From Bacteroides sp. (GTDB lineage: Bacteria > Bacteroidota > Bacteroidia > Bacteroidales > Bacteroidaceae), in contig JAJBTC010000138.1 of the NCBI GenBank assembly GCA_020861095.1, forward strand, positions 1-61,769: DNA of 61,769 bases. The letters are read 5' to 3'. Positions 8,887 through 17,829 of this stretch are shown in pieces. Numbering within the stretch: position 1 is the stretch's first letter; each line of letters opens with the position of its first letter. The position numbers and the translations under genes are program-made. Below the pieces are notes generated by a model. It was not told the origin of the DNA. It did not search any database and saw only the letters and a list, made by a program, of their open reading frames with translations.

Positions 8887-11800
8887 TTAGAAAGTCAGGT
8901 TGATACCGAAGGTATAGATAGCCGGCATCGGATAACTTCCCGTGTCTATACCGAAAGCGGTGGCCGTACCCCCGATCTCAGGAGTGTAGCCGGTATTGTG
9001 TTTCCAGGTCTTGAGGTTCTGTCCGTTCACATACACCTTCAGTGCCTGCAATCCGATCTTGTTGATCAGTTGCCTGTCGAAATTATAGGCCAGCTGTATG
9101 TTGCGCAGGCGGAAGAAGCTACCGTCTTCGATATAATACTCCGAATTCATGTTGTTGATCGTATGTGTAGTATCTAAGATCGGCTGTGTGTTGGACGTGC
9201 CTTCACCCGTCCAGCGTCCCAGGCGTTGTTTCATGAAGTTGAACTGAGACCAGTTGTAATTGTCCCACGTACGGTAGATCTGGTTACCATGCTGTCCCAT
9301 CATATCCACACTCAGTTCAAAATTCTTATACGAAACTCCCAGTGAGATACCGTAGGTAAAGTCCGGGGTCGGATTGCCGATCAGGGTACGGTCTGCCGTG
9401 GTGATCTCTCCGTCATCGTCCAGGTCTTTGAACTTAAGGTCGCCCGGCTTCACCGCGGCTAAGGTATTGGTCGGAGAGTTGGCAATATCCTCTTCCGACT
9501 GATAAATACCCTCTACTTTGTATCCGTAGAAATATCCGATGGGATATCCGCCCATGGTATAACTGATGCTTTTGTCACCGTCGATCAGCGAATAACCCTC
9601 CTGTACCAGGTTTTTTACTTTGTTGTTGATGGTGGTCAGATTCCCGGCAATGCTGTATCCCCAGTTGCCCACCTGATCTCTCCAGGATATGGCAAGTTCT
9701 ACCCCTTTGTTCTCTATCTCTCCGAGGTTTCCCATACCGGGTACACTACCCGACAGCCCCGGTACTTTGGCCAGCAGGTCTTTGGTGTTCTTTCTGTAAT
9801 ACACCCCTTCGAAGTGCAGGCGGTTGCGCAGGAAGTTCGCTTCGAGACCCGCTTCCCAGGCTTCTACTTTTTCCCAGCGCAGATTGGGGTTGGGCAGGTA
9901 GGCCAACTGATATCCCGGAATGATGTTGTTGCCGAATACGGCGGAAGAACTGTTTTCCAGGATCGGCTGTGCCGGATAGGCAGTTTCCAGTACCTGGTTG
10001 CCCAATGTACCCCACGAACCTTTGAGTTTCAGCATATCAAATACGTGCTGGCTTTTCATAAAATCCTCTTCCGTTATCAGCCAGCCGGCTCCCACCGAGT
10101 AGAAGTTCTGCCATTGGTTGCCTGTGTAGGAGAAGGCGGAAGAACCGTCGCGACGGAACGACGCGTTGAGCAGGTATCTGCCCTGATAGTTGTAGATCAT
10201 ACGACCCAGTACAGATACGGTGGCACGTTCCCATTGCGTACTGCCGTTGGTGGAGGTAGAAGCATCTCCGATATTTACGTACCATTTGTCCGGATCATCG
10301 GCAATGAAAAGTCCCTCACCCTGTGTGCGTGCCGCGTCCAGTTTTTCCAGAGAGTTGTAGTAGGTTGTGAAACCCGCGGTAGCAGTGATGTTATGATCGT
10401 TGAAGCTGTTTACATACGTCAGTACATAATCACTCTGTACCTTTATTTCATTCTGCTTGTACTGGCTCACACCTGTTTCACCGTTTCCTAAAGTTACCAC
10501 TTTACCCTCTACCTCCGCGTCATACAATTGCATGAAAGGAGTATAGGTGCGGTTGTTGTGTGAGTCATAGTCCATAGAGAAAGTCGCGCGGAAATTGAAA
10601 TGTTTCAGGAAATTGAGGTCTCCGTAGAGATTTCCGGATGCCCGGTAATTCTCCGCTTTCACCTTGTTCGCTTTCAGCGCGATGTCTACCATCGGGTTGT
10701 TGATCTGTGCTTTCTGGAACGGAGCCAGTACCGAATACAGACCATACTCTTCGTTGTATACCGGAGCTACAGGAGCAGCCCGCACCGCGTTCAATACCTG
10801 TTTCGCGTCTGCAGGCAGGGTGCGGGCACCGTTGAACTGGAATCCGACTTTCAGATAGTCTTTGAGTTTATACTCGTTGCTCACATTGAGAGTTACCTTA
10901 CTGAATTTTTCGTGAATGATGTTTCCCTCTTCCTTGGTGTAACCTACGCCCAGGTAGAAACTTTGCTTGTCTGAGGCACCCGAGACACTGATGTTGTTGT
11001 TGGTGATGAAACCTGTCTGGAAGATCTCGTCCTGCCAGCTGGTATCCGCTGTCCAGCCGCTGAAGTCGAACAGATCGAGTCCCTGATTCTTCAACTGCTC
11101 GTTGTACAATTCTTTAAATTCGGCCGCGTTGACCGTCGCGATCTTATCCACTACCTTTTTCCAGCCGAATGAAGTATTGATGTTGACTAAGGTCTGACCT
11201 TCTTTTGCCTTTTTCGTCGTGATGATCACTACCCCGTTGGCACCCCGTACCCCAAAGATAGCTAAGGAGGAGGGGTCTTTCAGGATCTCCATCGATTCGA
11301 TGTCCGCCGGATTCAGGAAGTTGATGTTATCGTTGAACAGTCCGTCTACAATGTACAGCGGTTTGTATCCGTTGATGGAGTTGGTTCCGCGGATGCGGAT
11401 CTCCGGATCGCTGCCGGCGCGTCCGCTGTTGATCACCTGTACACCGGCCACTTTACCCTGGATAGAAGAGAGTGGATTGGTGGCGGGGCGGTTGGCGATC
11501 TCGTCCGCTTTGATGTTGGTAATTGTACCCGTCAGGTCTCTTTTCTTGGCGCTACCGTAACCGATAACCACAGTTTCGGCAAGCATCTGCGAGTCGTCCA
11601 GCATCGTTACATTGATCACGTTCTGGGATCCGACCTTTATGTTCTGTTTCACCATACCGATGTAAGAATACTCAAGTATGGCATCCGGAGTTACGGAAAG
11701 ACTGTATCTGCCGTCCAGATCGGTAGTAGTACCTATGGCTGTGCCCTGTACTACGATGGAAACCCCGATCAGCGGATCGTTGAAGGAATCGGTCACCTGA

Positions 11801-11925
11801 CCGGTCACGGTCTTGTTCTGGGCGTGCAACGGCAGTAAGGGAAGAGAGAAGACTGCCAGTAGAAGCATGGTTTTTATTCCGGATATACGATCCCGGAAAA
11901 TACTTTTCAGTGGTTTATTCTTCAT
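8887..11925 (-). CDS. susC: SusC-like TonB-dependent outer-membrane transporter
   Basis: About 1012 residues. After a signal peptide there is a carboxypeptidase-like domain ('VTGQVTDSFNDPLIGVSIVV'), then the plug domain with 'AETVVIGYGSAKKRDLTGT' and 'RIRGTNSINGYKPLYIVDG', then a long beta barrel ending in the family C terminus 'YPMPAIYTFGINLTF'. It imports oligosaccharide across the outer membrane with energy from TonB-ExbBD. I place the start at ATG 11925 (MKNKPLKSIF). An in-frame ATG at 11943 would add six residues (MLNLNA). A Bacteroidetes-type promoter lies about 150 bp upstream, making this the first gene of the operon. Confidence 0.93.
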   Translation of the reverse strand: MKNKPLKSIFRDRISGIKTMLLLAVFSLPLLPLHAQNKTVTGQVTDSFNDPLIGVSIVVQGTAIGTTTDLDGRYSLSVTPDAILEYSYIGMVKQNIKVGSQNVINVTMLDDSQMLAETVVIGYGSAKKRDLTGTITNIKADEIANRPATNPLSSIQGKVAGVQVINSGRAGSDPEIRIRGTNSINGYKPLYIVDGLFNDNINFLNPADIESMEILKDPSSLAIFGVRGANGVVIITTKKAKEGQTLVNINTSFGWKKVVDKIATVNAAEFKELYNEQLKNQGLDLFDFSGWTADTSWQDEIFQTGFITNNNISVSGASDKQSFYLGVGYTKEEGNIIHEKFSKVTLNVSNEYKLKDYLKVGFQFNGARTLPADAKQVLNAVRAAPVAPVYNEEYGLYSVLAPFQKAQINNPMVDIALKANKVKAENYRASGNLYGDLNFLKHFNFRATFSMDYDSHNNRTYTPFMQLYDAEVEGKVVTLGNGETGVSQYKQNEIKVQSDYVLTYVNSFNDHNITATAGFTTYYNSLEKLDAARTQGEGLFIADDPDKWYVNIGDASTSTNGSTQWERATVSVLGRMIYNYQGRYLLNASFRRDGSSAFSYTGNQWQNFYSVGAGWLITEEDFMKSQHVFDMLKLKGSWGTLGNQVLETAYPAQPILENSSSAVFGNNIIPGYQLAYLPNPNLRWEKVEAWEAGLEANFLRNRLHFEGVYYRKNTKDLLAKVPGLSGSVPGMGNLGEIENKGVELAISWRDQVGNWGYSIAGNLTTINNKVKNLVQEGYSLIDGDKSISYTMGGYPIGYFYGYKVEGIYQSEEDIANSPTNTLAAVKPGDLKFKDLDDDGEITTADRTLIGNPTPDFTYGISLGVSYKNFELSVDMMGQHGNQIYRTWDNYNWSQFNFMKQRLGRWTGEGTSNTQPILDTTHTINNMNSEYYIEDGSFFRLRNIQLAYNFDRQLINKIGLQALKVYVNGQNLKTWKHNTGYTPEIGGTATAFGIDTGSYPMPAIYTFGINLTF

Positions 11926-12076
11926 TGCATTCAAGTTTAACAAATGTATAATTCACGGTGGTCTCCCTGCTTGTCCGTGGGAGCATACATAACCTGTACA
12001 GGGGATAAGGTCGGGCCCTGACCGTTGCTGTTCTGTACGATCTGTGTTTTCCCTCCGGCCATCGGTAAGACTGTGA

Positions 12077-12109
12077 CAAATGTATTCAACCTGTCGGATC
12101 GAGGTCAAA
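12077..12109 (-). promoter_or_regulatory. susC promoter
   Basis: On the minus strand, TTTG (complement of 12106-12109) is followed after 21 bp by TACATTTG (complement of 12077-12084). This matches the Bacteroidetes -33/-7 consensus. Transcription would start near 12070, giving a leader of about 145 bases before the SusC start. Confidence 0.7.
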
Positions 12110-12217
12110 AAAAGGACTCATCCTGATTACATACCCTGATTTTTTAACATTCCGGGAATTTCACAGATACTACTCAAAAAAACATAAATAGGTTAGTATA
12201 AATGTGTTGTGCTTCCT

Positions 12218-15052
12218 CTATCCGTCAATGGTCAGAAAGTATTCATTCAGATTGTCCGAGGAAGATAAGTTTAGTTTTTTACGTAATCGATAGCGGTTGT
12301 TCTCCACCGCGCGGACCGACAGGTTCATCAGCGAAGCAATGTCCTTGGTTTCCATGTTTAGTTTGAGGCAAGCGCACAGACGCAGGTCGTTGTTGGTGAG
12401 TTGCGGGTGCTGGATCTTAAGGGTTTTGAAAAAACTTTTGTGCTTCTGCTCAAACTTGATCAGGAACATTTTCCAGTCTCCCTCTGTGTCGAGATGATTG
12501 GCCAGCAGTGTATTCATTTTCTGATACAGCGGCAGTAGCGCCCGTTGGTTGTTCCGGGCACAGAATTCGTTCACCATTTCTTTCAGTTTCAGGATAAGCT
12601 CATTTTTCTGGATAATGAATGAGGTCTGTGTCAGCAACTCCGCGTCTTTCTTCTCAATTTCGTCCAATAGTCTGGCATTGGTACGGCGCAGCAGCAGAGT
12701 TTCCCGTGCTCTGATCTTTTGCAGGTGCAGGTTGCGGTACCTGCGCAGGACCAGTATCCATATCAGATAGAATAGCAGACAGCTGCCTGCTAAGTAAAGC
12801 AGGTAGGCCCAGTGAGTGCGATACCACGGAGGAAGGATGGTAAAAGGATAGACCATCGTTTCCGACTCATGTCCCAGGCGGTCCGATGTCCGGAGCAGCA
12901 GGCGATAGCTTCCCGGCGGCAGGCGGTCGTAAGAGATCACATGGCCCGCGGGGGCCTCTTTCCAGTCCGCGTCTATCTGTTCGATCCGATGATCTACACC
13001 CCACGTACCGGCAAAGGAATTATCTGCTCCATAGCAGAAAGAAACAGTTTGGTAGGAGTAGGGGATCCGCGCTTCTTCACCTTCCAGAGAGAGATAAACC
13101 GGTTCTTTGTCGTAGCCACTCAATTGTACGCTTTTCATAAAAGGTGCCGACAGGCGGGGCGCGGGAATATCTCTGTAGCTGGTGGTTGCCAGGATAAAAC
13201 CGGCGTGCAGGCATACCAATGACAACGTATCATTCAGTACAGAGATGTTCTCGTATTCGTTCACCAGTGATATACCATTTACACCGATCCGGTGCGCATC
13301 TAAGATGCGGGCCATGTATCCATCGTACAGAAAACGGTATATAGCTGTCTCTGTGATGGCCCAGCTCTCTTCGTTGCGGATGTGTACCATACGTTTGAGA
13401 GGACTCACCCCCTGAAAACAATCATTGAGTTGTGTATTGGGTGTGAGGCGGTCGTTGTTCTCGTCATAGTTCCAGAACCGGTCATTGCCTAAGAAAAGGA
13501 TGCGCCCTCCTGATTTAAACAATTGAAGTTTGGCCGGCAACAGGCTGTCTGTCTGCTGTCCATAATAGGTCATATAGCGGAATTCTTCCAGGTCATTGTC
13601 GAAACGACATTTGTATATACCCTGATTGACCGTCTCTAACCAGATATTTCCGAGGTGGTCCGTCTCGATGTGTACGATCGGTTCCTGCAGTTGATCCATT
13701 TTGCGAAGTGTGCCCGAAGCCCTATCCACCACATTCAGTTCGTTATAGGTAGCCAGCAGCAACAGGTCCCTGTCTTTGATCCGTGTTTCCACTGCCCGGA
13801 ACACACCGGTATTCACCGGATAGGGATCACTCACTTTAAGGTCTGCACCGATCTGTTTCAGACCGTTGTTGTGTGCGCAAAAGAGCTTCCCGTCTGTTTG
13901 CAGGAAAGACCAGACCTGTCCCTGAGTTCCTTCGATCAGTTGCAGGGAAGAGAAATAATTCTGGTCGCTCAGTTTGTCCAGCGGCGCGTGATACACTCCC
14001 TGATTGGTACCGATCATCAGTTTATCGTTCCACAAAGTAGCACCATATACGGCTCCCGCGTCGAGGTTGTTGCTCAGGTAGTAACTGAGTCCCTCCCGGT
14101 AGCAGATGTAGGCAATGCCCCGGTCCAATGTCACCCATACATTCTCCTGCGCATCTTCGTACAGGGACAATACCGTATTGTTGCGCAGCGAATTGGTCGA
14201 GGTAAAGTGATTGAGGATATTTCCCTCCAGGTCTGTTTCGTATACTCCGTCCAGCTGAGTACCCAGAAAGAACGTTTTTCGTCCGGTGGTATAGATGCCG
14301 CAATTCAGCTCTTTTCCGGCCAGTTGCCGGGCGAGGTTCCGGTTCCACAGGCTGAACTCTTTTCCATCGTATATATACATCTCTCCCGAAGAGGTACCGA
14401 TCAGGAAGGCATCGGTACCATAGGGCAGGATTACCCGTATAGTCGTTGCCGACAGAAAATTACTTCCCTCTATTTTCTCCAGTTGATCTTCCCGTAGCCG
14501 GTAGAGAGGGCCGTGGGTTTGCTGCACCCAGTATTCCTCTCTGATCCTGAGCAGAAAGATCAGGCTCTTTTCCTTTTCTATCGTAGTGATGCTGCCATCG
14601 GGGTTGTAGCGGTAGATGCCGTTGAAAGATTGAAAATAGATCTGTGGGCCATCGATATATATTTTCCAGAAGTTCTGGTTTTTCAGTTCCTCTTCCGGGA
14701 TCAGACCCTTCAGAGAGGTATACACCAGACGGCCGGTAGCGTCGCGGTCCCATCGGCCGATTTCCTCGAATCCACCGGTATAGATGGTCTGGTGAGATTC
14801 TATGGCCAGGGCACGTACGATGGGAGAAGAAGGGATACGGTATAGTTCCCAGGCACGTCCGTCCGATTCCAGCAACCCGATGTCGTTGCCGAAGTACATA
14901 ACTCCCCGTTCGTCCTGTCCTACAGCCCAGTTCTTGTTGGCAGCCTGATACACTTCCCGGGAAATATAGTCTACTCTTGGTTTTTGATAGGCATGGAGCA
15001 GAGGGTAAAGGAAAAAATTGCATATGAATACAAAAAGAATGCGCGTTTTCAT
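12218..15052 (-). CDS. Membrane-anchored sensor with Y_Y_Y domain and LuxR-type HTH
   Basis: 944 residues from ATG 15052 (MKTRILFVFIC); an upstream in-frame ATG at 15094 gives a poorer signal peptide. The large N-terminal part is a periplasmic two-propeller sensor of the two-component-regulator-propeller type. It is followed by a Y_Y_Y domain ('IEQIDADWKEAPAGHVISYD'), one membrane span ('YLLYLAGSCLLFYLIWILV'), a cytoplasmic coiled coil and a C-terminal GerE/LuxR-like helix-turn-helix ('SLMNLSVRAVENNRYRLRKK'). There is no histidine kinase or receiver domain, so it is not a classical hybrid two-component system. It lies directly upstream of susC in the same direction and is the likely activator of the locus on binding an oligosaccharide. 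Confidence 0.87.
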   Translation of the reverse strand: MKTRILFVFICNFFLYPLLHAYQKPRVDYISREVYQAANKNWAVGQDERGVMYFGNDIGLLESDGRAWELYRIPSSPIVRALAIESHQTIYTGGFEEIGRWDRDATGRLVYTSLKGLIPEEELKNQNFWKIYIDGPQIYFQSFNGIYRYNPDGSITTIEKEKSLIFLLRIREEYWVQQTHGPLYRLREDQLEKIEGSNFLSATTIRVILPYGTDAFLIGTSSGEMYIYDGKEFSLWNRNLARQLAGKELNCGIYTTGRKTFFLGTQLDGVYETDLEGNILNHFTSTNSLRNNTVLSLYEDAQENVWVTLDRGIAYICYREGLSYYLSNNLDAGAVYGATLWNDKLMIGTNQGVYHAPLDKLSDQNYFSSLQLIEGTQGQVWSFLQTDGKLFCAHNNGLKQIGADLKVSDPYPVNTGVFRAVETRIKDRDLLLLATYNELNVVDRASGTLRKMDQLQEPIVHIETDHLGNIWLETVNQGIYKCRFDNDLEEFRYMTYYGQQTDSLLPAKLQLFKSGGRILFLGNDRFWNYDENNDRLTPNTQLNDCFQGVSPLKRMVHIRNEESWAITETAIYRFLYDGYMARILDAHRIGVNGISLVNEYENISVLNDTLSLVCLHAGFILATTSYRDIPAPRLSAPFMKSVQLSGYDKEPVYLSLEGEEARIPYSYQTVSFCYGADNSFAGTWGVDHRIEQIDADWKEAPAGHVISYDRLPPGSYRLLLRTSDRLGHESETMVYPFTILPPWYRTHWAYLLYLAGSCLLFYLIWILVLRRYRNLHLQKIRARETLLLRRTNARLLDEIEKKDAELLTQTSFIIQKNELILKLKEMVNEFCARNNQRALLPLYQKMNTLLANHLDTEGDWKMFLIKFEQKHKSFFKTLKIQHPQLTNNDLRLCACLKLNMETKDIASLMNLSVRAVENNRYRLRKKLNLSSSDNLNEYFLTIDG

Positions 15053-15270
15053 GAAGTAGGTAAAGGATTGTCCGGATATTGTTTTTAAATACAAGTATAC
15101 GAAAATATTTTGGTATGTACCGGAACAGGCTTTATTTATCTTTTCCGGTGCTGTTGTATCCTGCTGATAGCCTATATGCAGATGAACCCTGGTAAATAGC
15201 GATTATACATTCTGCGGATCTGATTTCCGGTGTTGCCCCTGAGACAGGTAGGTTAACTACAACCCGGAGT

Positions 15271-15304
15271 TTTGAAGGTGTGGAAGAGCATTTGACTACA
15301 TTTA
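15271..15304 (+). promoter_or_regulatory. Promoter of the AraC gene
   Basis: TTTG at 15271-15274 and, 22 bp on, TACATTTA at 15297-15304, one base off the TAnnTTTG consensus. Confidence 0.5.
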
Positions 15305-15325
15305 GCAGATGAACCCATGTAATTC

Positions 15326-15359
15326 CAATCGTAAATCGTAAATTTGTAAATCGTAAATA
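15326..15359 (+). repeat. ATCGTAAAT array before the AraC start codon
   Basis: Three ATCGTAAAT-type units followed by GCGTCTTT end within 13 bases of the start codon. The layout is almost the same as at 2926-2975. If the promoter at 15271-15304 is real, this array forms most of the mRNA leader. Confidence 0.65.
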
Positions 15360-15372
15360 TCATCGCGTCTTT

Positions 15373-16173
15373 ATGTCTGATTTCCGTTTGATCGCTCCTT
15401 CTCCTTTACTCGCTCCTTATGTGAAACACTATTGGGTGTTGCACACCGGGGCTTGTGTCGGTTTTTCCGAACGGGTGACACCTACCGGGAATATACAGCT
15501 TCTTTTCTATTCCGGCGGTGCCATACACAGCCCGCAGGGAGCCTGGCAGGGCACTTCACTCCTTTCCGGCCATACAACAAACTATGTAGATCTCTATGGA
15601 GATGAACAGATACGTATCATTTCTGTGGTATTCGAGCCCTGGGGAGCCCGTGCCTTTTTTCGTTTTCCGTTGAACGAAGTGGCTGAACATCACGCGACAG
15701 CGGAAGAACTTTCGGACCAGCCATTCCGGGAACTGGAAAAACGCGTGACCGATCAGCCTGACGATAAGCAGTGTATAGATAGGATCGAGGAGTTTCTTTT
15801 CCGGCGGTTCCGGCTCGATAAGGCTTATAATTACCAACGCATGACGGAGGCTGTCCGGTTGATTGACCGTTCGGGTGGGGAGATGTCACTGCCGGAGTTG
15901 TCAGAGGCCACCTGTCTGAGTCAGAAACAATTTCAGAGAGTCTTTACCGATCATATAGGCATACGACCCAAAGAATTCCTGCGTATTGTACGTTTCCAGT
16001 ACACGCTTTCCCGCATGCATTTCCCGATGGAGAGAGACTTTACCCAATTGGCCTGTGAATGCGGCTATTACGATCAGTCTCACCTGATCCGGGAATTCCG
16101 GAAGTTCAGCGGATACACCCCGAAAGAATACATGCGGGTATGCGCACCCTATTCCGACTACTTCCAGTCTTAG
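15373..16173 (+). CDS. AraC-family transcriptional regulator (DUF6597 type)
   Basis: 266 residues. The N-terminal half ('APSPLLAPYVKHYWVLHTG', 'ERVTPTGNIQLLFYSGG') is the DUF6597-type ligand or oligomerisation domain. The C-terminal 100 residues form a double AraC helix-turn-helix ('TCLSQKQFQRVFTDHIGIRP', 'ACECGYYDQSHLIREFRKFS'). It has no signal peptide and is cytoplasmic. The next gene (VOC family) is 112 bp downstream with its own -7 box, so they may or may not be linked. The target is unknown; divergence from the PUL regulator does not by itself tie it to that locus. Confidence 0.88.
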   Translation: MSDFRLIAPSPLLAPYVKHYWVLHTGACVGFSERVTPTGNIQLLFYSGGAIHSPQGAWQGTSLLSGHTTNYVDLYGDEQIRIISVVFEPWGARAFFRFPLNEVAEHHATAEELSDQPFRELEKRVTDQPDDKQCIDRIEEFLFRRFRLDKAYNYQRMTEAVRLIDRSGGEMSLPELSEATCLSQKQFQRVFTDHIGIRPKEFLRIVRFQYTLSRMHFPMERDFTQLACECGYYDQSHLIREFRKFSGYTPKEYMRVCAPYSDYFQS

Positions 16174-16238
16174 AGAAGAGGTAAAACCACTTTCCGGAGA
16201 ATGTCTGTTTTTTACAATTTTTTCCTTTCTCTACCCGC

Positions 16239-16246
16239 TACCTTTG
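16239..16246 (+). promoter_or_regulatory. -7 box of the VOC gene
   Basis: TACCTTTG matches TAnnTTTG. The expected -33 region is T-rich without an exact TTTG. Confidence 0.45.
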
Positions 16247-16284
16247 CAGGGTATTTCAAAACTTGTATGTAAAACAGTAACCAC

Positions 16285-16653
16285 ATGAAAAAATTAATTT
16301 CCTTTTTTGAGATCCCGGCAGCAGATTTTAATCGTGCCGTGAGTTTCTACGAATCGGTGTTGGCAGTCTCTCTTTCCGTAATGGAGTGTGAGACGGAAAA
16401 AATGGCCTTTTTCTCTTCAGAAGAAGGGGAAACGGTCGGAGCCATCTCCCAGGCAGAGGATTTCCGACCTTCCGCAGACGGAGTATTGCTGCATCTGAAT
16501 GTAGAGGACATGGATCAGACTCTCCGGCGCATCGTAGCCAATGGGGGAGCAGTGATCCGTGCGAAGACCGCTATCAATTGCGATCAAATGGGCTTTTTTG
16601 CTCTCTTCAAAGATAGCGAAGGGAACAAGGTGGGACTTCACTCCGACAAGTGA
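16285..16653 (+). CDS. VOC (glyoxalase/bleomycin-resistance) family protein
   Basis: 122 residues with the paired beta-alpha-beta-beta-beta modules of the vicinal oxygen chelate fold. The opening 'ISFFEIPAADFNRAVSFYE' and the closing 'MGFFALFKDSEGNKVGLHS' are typical of the PhnB/YdhR-like small VOC proteins, which are usually metal-dependent lyases, dioxygenases or binding proteins. The substrate cannot be read from the sequence. Probably cytoplasmic, and ends before a strong bidirectional terminator. Confidence 0.85.
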   Translation: MKKLISFFEIPAADFNRAVSFYESVLAVSLSVMECETEKMAFFSSEEGETVGAISQAEDFRPSADGVLLHLNVEDMDQTLRRIVANGGAVIRAKTAINCDQMGFFALFKDSEGNKVGLHSDK

Positions 16654-16686
16654 TCCCTGTTCTCGCAGCAGAGAGAGAGAATCACT

Positions 16687-16735
16687 CAGCCCGGAATACA
16701 GGAAAAGATAGATCCGTTCCTGTGGTTCCGGGCTG
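16687..16735. terminator. Bidirectional terminator
   Basis: The stem CAGCCCGGAA...TTCCGGGCTG has an inner ACAGGAA/TTCCTGT pair and is followed by TTTGT. It lies between two convergent genes and can serve both. Confidence 0.75.
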
Positions 16736-16794
16736 TTTGTATATACCCTTTGCAACTACCGGAAAGAGGAGTCGCGATGTAGGCTGCCTGTTGT

Positions 16795-17433
16795 TTATTT
16801 CGGATATCCCACCGGATGGTTGAGCCAGATATGTACCGTTTCAGGCAGATCGAGTGCTTTCCGTATTCCTTCCTGATCCATCCCGGCGCGGGGGCCGGTA
16901 GCCAGTCCTACACCTGCACAAAAGATACCGATGTTCTGTGAAACAATGCCACAATCCACGGCACCCATTTCATAATAATGTTTCAGGTTGTTGGAATCGG
17001 GAGCATACCCTTTGTAGCGCGACATATCTGCTACGAGTAGCAGGTATACAGGTGCGCCGGTAGGTCTGCGGCCTTCCAGCAGAGGACGTATGTCTTCTCC
17101 GCTGATCGGTACCAGTTGCTGATTGGCAGCATCATACAGATAGGTGCCGTCGGCCCGGCATACATATACATCCACATCCTGCGAATTCTGCGCGGTGGGA
17201 GCCGTGCGCTTGCCGTTGTCACGGTTGATCCCGTAGGCAGCCCAGAGCAAATCCGAGAGGTCTTGCAGGGAGAGATCGGTCTCCTGATAATCGCGCAGGA
17301 ACTGGCGGTTGCGGAAGGCTTCCATGACAGAACTTCCTCTCACTTCGGACGGACTATGGAGCGCGATGGGCTGTTGTGCCTGTAACCCTGTAAACAGGAT
17401 ACAGCACATACTTAGTAGAAAAACTTTCTTCAT
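16795..17433 (-). CDS. Exported nitroreductase-like protein (SagB/ThcOx type)
   Basis: 212 residues with an N-terminal signal peptide ('VFLLSMCCILFTGLQAQ'). The body is a nitroreductase fold: 'RNRQFLRDYQETDLSLQDLS' (FMN phosphate-binding Arg cluster), 'LLWAAYGINR' and 'YYEMGAVDCGIVSQNI'. The C terminus 'PETVHIWLNHPVGYPK' ends the domain. SagB/ThcOx-type enzymes use FMN to oxidise or reduce small molecules. An exported version is common in Bacteroidales, but its substrate is not known. It has its own promoter and shares the bidirectional terminator with the convergent VOC gene. Confidence 0.85.
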   Translation of the reverse strand: MKKVFLLSMCCILFTGLQAQQPIALHSPSEVRGSSVMEAFRNRQFLRDYQETDLSLQDLSDLLWAAYGINRDNGKRTAPTAQNSQDVDVYVCRADGTYLYDAANQQLVPISGEDIRPLLEGRRPTGAPVYLLLVADMSRYKGYAPDSNNLKHYYEMGAVDCGIVSQNIGIFCAGVGLATGPRAGMDQEGIRKALDLPETVHIWLNHPVGYPK

Positions 17434-17483
17434 ATTATATATGGTTTTAGATAGGAAAAGATATAAACAGGGGTTTGCAGAAG

Positions 17484-17514
17484 CAAAATTAAGATTTTTG
17501 GCCGATAAAACAAA
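17484..17514 (-). promoter_or_regulatory. Promoter of the nitroreductase gene
   Basis: On the minus strand, TTTG (complement of 17511-17514) and, 19 bp on, TAATTTTG (complement of 17484-17491). A start near 17477 would give a leader of about 45 bases. Confidence 0.65.
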
Positions 17515-17829
17515 TAGTTTTGTTTATTCTAAACCTTTGGAACCGGTAAATAGAAAAGGAGAATGTATTTATTGTTTTTAGTAAAAAGATGTCTTATTTG
17601 TTGGGCAGACTATCCGGAAAAGAACGGCTCTCGTCTCTTCTGGGTCGGATATAAGAGAAGAGGTAAAGTAAGAAAGAATACGGGATGTTGGCTGTTTTAT
17701 GAATTAGAAGGGTTTTTGCCGGAGATGTAAATTAATAAATTTTTCAGAACATTTGTTGTCGTTTGTATGTTGTAATAAGGCAGTAGAGACTGCCGGAATC
17801 TATTTATATATCTTTAAAACATACACGAT

